From assembly GCF_003945595.2 (NCBI RefSeq), contig NW_024104898.1, forward strand, positions 2,418,001 to 2,482,000: a stretch of 64,000 nucleotides of DNA, given 5' to 3'. Numbering within the stretch: the stretch's first letter is position 1; every line of letters begins with the position of its first letter. The notes under the pieces are model-generated. The model made no database searches and was not told the origin of the DNA. It saw only the letters and a program-made list of their open reading frames with translations. A program made the position numbers and the translations under genes. Positions 58,257-64,000 of this stretch are shown here, piece after piece. Source of the DNA: Pipra filicauda (taxonomy: Eukaryota > Chordata > Aves > Passeriformes > Pipridae).

Positions 58257-61200
58257 CTGGAGACCGAACAGAGCAAAGACAGGGATGCAGTCAGGGAACA
58301 ATCGTCTCACTCAGCACGGTCACCCTGTCTGCCTCTGATGAGGCAGACACATATGGTTTCCAAGGGCATATTTATTTTCTAGTGGGAACAGGATCCGTCA
58401 AACCAAAAGCAATAGTCATTTGACATCTCCTAACTGGGCTGTGGCCACATCCCCCCTCCCTCCTATTTATGAGGTAGGGGTGGCCTTTAGCAAGTACTCC
58501 TTCCACACTGAGACACTGCTTGGAGGAGCTACCAAGCCCTCCTTTTTCGTGCCAAAAATGCAACCCTAGTAGCTGAGTGTCACGGCTTGGATTCAACCCT
58601 CAGATCCTAATCAGAAAAAACATAGTCCTCTTTTGCAGAATGAAATGCACTCCCTGAGCAGGCAGGTAAGCTCCCAATCAGTTAAATTCATGTTCTTCTT
58701 GTCAAAGTCTGGCAGGGTTATCAAGGACTCCGTGCTTAGATGGAGGGATATGCACTGGCTGTCCCTACAGACCTGAAGGGGTGTTAGAGGGCTTCCCCCA
58801 AGTACATCAATACAACACATCAGGGACCAGCTACAGGGACTCTGAGTCCTATTTTTATATCTGAAAACAATGCCCTGATGTTGGGAGGTGAGTCACATCT
58901 ATCCATGTCAGCTTCTCTACCGGTAGTGTGAGAATGGGAACGGCAATGTGTGTTCACCTCCTTAGCAAAGGGAGACTACCATGTCTTGTTCTTCAGCACT
59001 TGTAAAAATTTACAGGAACCTCACAATTTGGGCACGGTTGAAGCAGAGCAAGGAGAATGTCTGGATTGGTACTGTTTAGGTTACCCCTTATTTAATGCAA
59101 TTGCAGAGGACTTCAGTCTCCACAGCCGTCTGATAGACATGTTTCACTTGCAATAAACTTTTAATTAAAACACTACAGCATAGGGATAACCAGAAGCTCT
59201 CCATCTAAAATGAGAAAAGCTTCCTGAACACAAAACAGCTGTTCGCCCAAATGTAAAAGATGGAGAACTGATTTAGAGCAGCTTCAGCACAATCACAACT
59301 CACCTTCTCCATGTTCAAAGCACCTGCTCTTCCAGAGATGATTTCTATGCACTACAGATGTGCAGAGCACCCACCTCCTCTAAAGGTCCACAGAACTGCC
59401 AAGCACAGCCAGGCCCAAACACCTGCAGCACCCAGCATCTGAAGTGCCACGAACACCTCCAACAACTACCATGGGTTACTCAGCATCCCTGCTGCCCTGA
59501 ACACAGCCATGACAGGAGGGCTCCAGCTCACCGGTCTCTCCTCTCCCATAGCCTGACCCCCAGCAAGACTCACTGACACCTCTGTAACACTAGTGACATC
59601 TCCATCTTCACCACAGATGAAGGCGGTGCACATGCTGTCCCATAGGTAGGCACGCATAGTGTCCCAGGGCACAAATGCATCTGTGGATATGCAGCTTACA
59701 ATCATCCGCTCCACCTGGCAGCCCTGGTTTGACACGGCTGGTTGTTTTCAAGATACCTGTTCTCAGCTCTCAGTCTCTGGGCCCCTTGCTGCACTTCAGT
59801 GGATTAAAAGCAGCCCTTGACTGAGATGAGTGGCATGGTCAGCTCATTACAGATGGCTTTGCTAGCAGTGTGTCTCTGCAAGTGCTCCAAGTGCTGACTT
59901 GCCTTTGGCTCACGTCTCCCACCTCATGGTGAGAATAACGTGAGAAGTTGTTTGATTAGACCTAGTGCCACAAATGTGTCATCTCCATCCCTAGCTGCTA
60001 TCCCATTTCTTCAGTCACATCTGCTCCTTAATTGAAGCTGGTGGGGTCTCACATTACAATCTAGGCCAGCTGGTGATATAGGGGGAAAAAAAAGGAAAAA
60101 GGGAGGAGAAGAGAAAAAAGAAGGCTTAAAAAAAATCGCACAGCAGCTCCAGAGGTACTCAAAGCGGTTTCTCTCCTGAGGAGGAGAGAGAGGAGTGGGA
60201 GAGCAGCTTCCCCCCACTGCACCTGGCTGTGCCTGTCTATGGGGCTGGGACAAAGGAAGAGAAAAGGTCTGAAACTGGACAAAGTGCTGACTGCAAGGAA
60301 ACACACTGCAGGGAAGGTGCCCTCCTGGGCCTCACTGAGAGAGTGTCTGGAGCTGGTAAAGGGTCACGGAGGAACAGAGTTGAGATGCCTCAAATGCTTC
60401 CTCAGGTCACTGGAACAGCCGGGCAGCCAAGGATGCGGAAGATATTTAATCTTCTTCAGCTGGGAAATGGGATTTCCTTGATTTGCACTGGGACAGGCTC
60501 TGGGCCTATGTTATCATTTTGCAAAGGGAATGTCTGAAAGTGCCTCTAAATTAAAAATTGATTACATTTTCTTCTCTTGTCTCTGGCACTAGGAAACACC
60601 CAATGAGCATTAACTCTGCAGGTAGTTCTGTAGCTCCTGGATTTTCTGAAGAGAGGGATGAAGTAGATCATCCCATTGCTGCAAAGCATACAGAACTATA
60701 CCAAGGGTTAGCTATTCCCAAAGGTTCCCAATGGATATGAAAACAAAGAAAGGTCAACAGCAATTACAGAGCCAGACATCAGCTTCAGCCTCAATGCCTA
60801 CTGGGGAGTCCACACTTGTTCAAGAAGGTTACACACAAAAGGCAGACTTCACCAGAAAGGCAGGGATTCAATCTGTAAAACCTAGCTGCTAACAACACAG
60901 CCTTTTCTGTTTCTGTTCTTTTTCCCTGGCTTAAAGGCAAATGAAAGCTTGTTTAAATGAGCTGGTGCTCCTACTCGCTAGAACTGGGAACTGAACAGCT
61001 CCTGAGATGGGGACTGTCTCAGAGCAGAGACCTCCCACATGACTCCTGCACAGACACCGTTAGGGAACTGCAGGAAAGGATAATGATTTCCCAGGTGCCT
61101 CTTATACCTACAGGCAGGCAGCATCCCTTCTGGGTAGAAGAGAGCAGTATTGGGCTATTCTGGCTGGCTAAGCTGCCATGATGCTCTTTGAGGACCTTGG

Positions 61201-64000
61201 GTATCAGCCCAGTTTTTAGCCCAGTTACAAAGCTGAGTCCTTGCCCAGACATTCTTCAAATGCCTTTCTGTATCCCCCCCAGAACTCCAATGCCTGTGTC
61301 TGAAATGCTCTTTTAAGCAGCCACCACATTGCAGGCAGCAGTTGCTACACTTAAAGGAGGTAAAAAACCTCTGTGCATATACAGGGTTTTGGGATCTCCT
61401 GGTAAGAAACACAGCAAACAAATATAGACAATTACTGATCTCTCTCAACACACAGCTTAAGTCTAGAAGAGCTCACTGGCAAGAGGAGTGATGAAAGGGG
61501 TGAAGAGGTAATGTTGAAGTGAGGCTCCTCCAGCAACCTTGTTAAGATGCTGTTGCTGCAAAACACAAGGCAGGGCAGCCTGCCTTTGCAGCAGAATTAG
61601 CTAGTTAGGAGCAAATCAAATCAGCCAAACACAGGCAACCTACTCTAGCATGCCAAGCACCCTAAAGCAAAGCCAGGCTGCAGGCAGCTCCCTTGCTGTG
61701 AGCCAGAGCAGATGCTCTGCACTGAAGGGTTGCTAAGCTAACACAGTGTTCACAATGATGAAAAAACAACAGCGAGGAAAGCACAACAGAGAAATGTCAA
61801 GCACCAAGGAGCGTTGCTTTGTGTCTCAATAACCTCTTACTTTCTTGGTTTCACTGGAAATAACCAGAATTGAAATGTTCATCCTGCTAGGTGAGTGAGA
61901 AGTGCACTAGCTGATGAGTGGTGGTTAACTTGGTTTAAGTCTGTTTTTATTTTAGCCTTGAGGAAGGGAAGAGTGTTCTTCCTTACAACAGCCAAAGAGC
62001 TTGAAGAAGAGACCACACTTTTCTTGCACTGTTACTGTGCTGTCCTGCTTGGGCAGAGCTCAAGAAGGGGTATTCAGCCATCCCTGCAATACTGTCTGAT
62101 TGCTAGATTCCCATCAAATTCAGAGGCCTCCAGAAGGCAGAGATGTTTCTTTCACCAGTGATGAAGTCAGAGCATCCCAGGATGGCAGAGATGCACTACA
62201 GAAAGTTTTTTACTTGTGAGGTAAATATATAAAAAAAAAATCACTTAAATTAGAAAATGGGGATGCTGTCATGAGTCTGCTCAATCTGGTATAGATGAAA
62301 GGCAAAGAAAGGCTCCTATTGGAGTGGACTGATGCACAGAAATCAGCGACAAGTTTAAACACAAAACAGGATCTATAGAACAGGGGAGTACTGAGAGAAC
62401 AGACCTCGCATTAATTGTTCAGGCAATAACTGAGAAGGTTGAATATCACAGACACCACAAGACAACGCTACTATGCAAGACACATGCAAAGTCTCCTTTC
62501 CCACCGTAGCTTGAGAACTGATCAATTCCCAAATGCTGGCTCATTTTGGAAGGGTTGTCAGAGCTGAGGAACTCACTCATAATCTGCTTTCTGACTTAAA
62601 TGCAGCCTTGTCTCCTGTGTAGCCACCCTGACCAGCGGCTGACAACAGCCATCTCTGTAGGTGGTTAGCTGCCTGCATTGTACTGCTGGTCTGTGGAGCT
62701 GCCATGGGCTGCTGCACTCTTATTTTTCTACAGGAATTTACTTTCTGCAATGCTTCCTCTGCTGCAAAGAGCACTACAGTGCAGCAATGTCCAGGAGGAA
62801 AAAGAGAGGCACAAAACAGAAGGATGTCCTAATCGAGGTCATACAAACAGGCAGCATGAGACAGAAGCAGCAAGGACTCCTGTATCCTGACCCTCAGTAT
62901 CTGGTGTCCTGAATCAGAATACCTTCCATAACAGGACCCATATCCCAGTCCTTCCATCCTTAGCCCAGGCTTCCTTCTCTGTGAGAAACACCTTCTACTC
63001 TACCAGAGTCAGCCTTTACATTTTTATTTAAATTTAGGAAGTGCAATACGTAACACAAGTGACAAAAATAGCAAGCCTTGCTAGACTAGAAAGCAGCTTT
63101 ATTTTGAGTAGCTTTCATTCCACCCTACTAACTGACCCCCTCAAAGCTTAACTATGCATCATAGCGCCAGTGGGACTCCTGCCTTTAACCATCACCTTAT
63201 CCCATGTGTGAGACCTAACTGATTGCTCACTTGCTGGATTAACATTGCAAATGACACATAGATAACCTGGTATGAAAGACTGTACTTTGTGGTTAGTTAC
63301 AATTATTAGCTGTGTCTTGTTATCCAAAGTAGTTAATGGCACCAGGCAGTAATTTCTCTCTCTAGAAAGCAAATCAGCACAGGAAGCTATTAAGGCCTTA
63401 TGAGACCCGTATGACCCCATTCAGCATCCATTTAATTTCTTAAAGGTATCCTTCTGTAGTCATACTGGATGCAATCTTCCCTAATCTCCTCCAGACAACC
63501 AAAGCAACCCCAGCAAAAGTGCCTTCCCTATCCAGGCTCTGGTCCCACAGTCTGGGGTAATAAAGATGTTACAGGCATCAAAGATACTGCACCCCTTTTC
63601 TCACAGCAGGTAGAGAACTCCAGGGTTTCAGCTCTCTACCAGAGCTCTCTACCCAAACAAGTGGGAAGCTCTTTTATTATCACAAGGCTGGGAAATCACA
63701 GCTGAGCAATTCTGTTCCTTGCCACAGCACCCACACCCTTGGAACACACATTATGCACCAGCAGTTTACCCTGCGAAGACAAATATCCAACCCATATTTA
63801 CAAGTCCAGTCTCATATGCTTGTTTCTGAGAGATATAATTGAGTAGTTAGAAGCAGGGAGAGGGAGGAAGGCTTGTTCAACCTATTTCAAAAGCCAGAAT
63901 CTCTTTCTTTCATCTTAAATGCCTTTTGCCTTTGCACTTCAGTCTCCCCATGCGTAAAGAGATAAAAAGTCTGCTTTTTGCATAGTGCTTGAAAGCCAAG
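58257..64000 (-). other. MDGA1 intron upstream of the last Ig exon (partial)
   Basis: At least 5.7 kb of intron. I looked for the preceding Ig exon on the minus strand and found no open frame with the Cys-Trp-Cys pattern, so that exon lies beyond the window. A purine tract at 60083-60135 is the only low-complexity feature. The minus open frame at 59466-59735 has no Ig hallmarks. No repeat family was recognised. Confidence 0.75.
60083..60135. repeat. Polypurine tract
   Basis: About 50 nt of almost pure A and G on the plus strand, capable of triplex-type structures in principle. Confidence 0.7.

Noticed and set aside
59466..59735. Candidate upstream MDGA1 exon on the minus strand
   Set aside because: It lacks the Cys-Trp-Tyr-Cys pattern of an Ig domain and phase-1 splice sites at both ends.
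1..64000. CRISPR arrays, operons, phage or other prokaryotic systems
   Set aside because: No direct-repeat/spacer array, no run of adjacent same-strand genes; all coding sequence is in spliced vertebrate exons.

Overview
The window is vertebrate genomic DNA, most likely from a bird. The evidence is GT-AG split exons of a neuronal cell-surface gene, CR1 LINE fragments, moderate intron sizes, and low repeat density with no mammalian-type Alu, B1 or L1 sequence. A turtle or crocodilian, which also carry CR1, cannot be formally excluded. Nothing in the window is prokaryotic.

One gene accounts for all coding sequence I can support: the 3' portion of MDGA1 (MAM domain-containing glycosylphosphatidylinositol anchor protein 1), on the minus strand. 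Nine exons run from position 58256 down to 7063. They encode, in order, the last Ig domain, an FN3-like domain in two exons, a 24-nt micro-exon linker, the MAM domain in four exons, and a terminal exon with the GPI-attachment signal and stop codon. All reading phases chain without a break, giving about 414 C-terminal residues. Every one of the eight introns between them is GT-AG. The sequence fits MDGA1 and not MDGA2, judged from family motifs. The 5' half of the gene (signal peptide and first five Ig domains) lies beyond position 64000.

Layout: 1-7062 is 3' UTR plus downstream DNA, with an AATAAA about 210 nt after the stop. 7063-9593 holds the last three exons. 9594-26465 is a 16.9-kb intron with several CR1 pieces, including a 2.2-kb endonuclease-to-reverse-transcriptase segment. 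26466-27970 holds two MAM exons. 27971-34773 is an intron with a CR1 tail and ancient MIR-like SINE relics. 34774-36067 holds the micro-exon and an FN3 exon. 36068-54492 is an 18.4-kb intron with a solo LTR only 98 bp from the exon, a second CR1 copy in inverted orientation, an old CR1/L3-like piece, and stretches that look like conserved non-coding DNA. 54493-58256 holds the first FN3 exon and the Ig exon. The rest is an upstream intron.

I found no novel multi-gene system. The points most worth a second look are the in-frame micro-exon, the gene-sense LTR beside an exon, a 24-bp tandem duplication that carries two strong splice-donor motifs, the inverted CR1 pair, and homeodomain-motif-rich intronic blocks.
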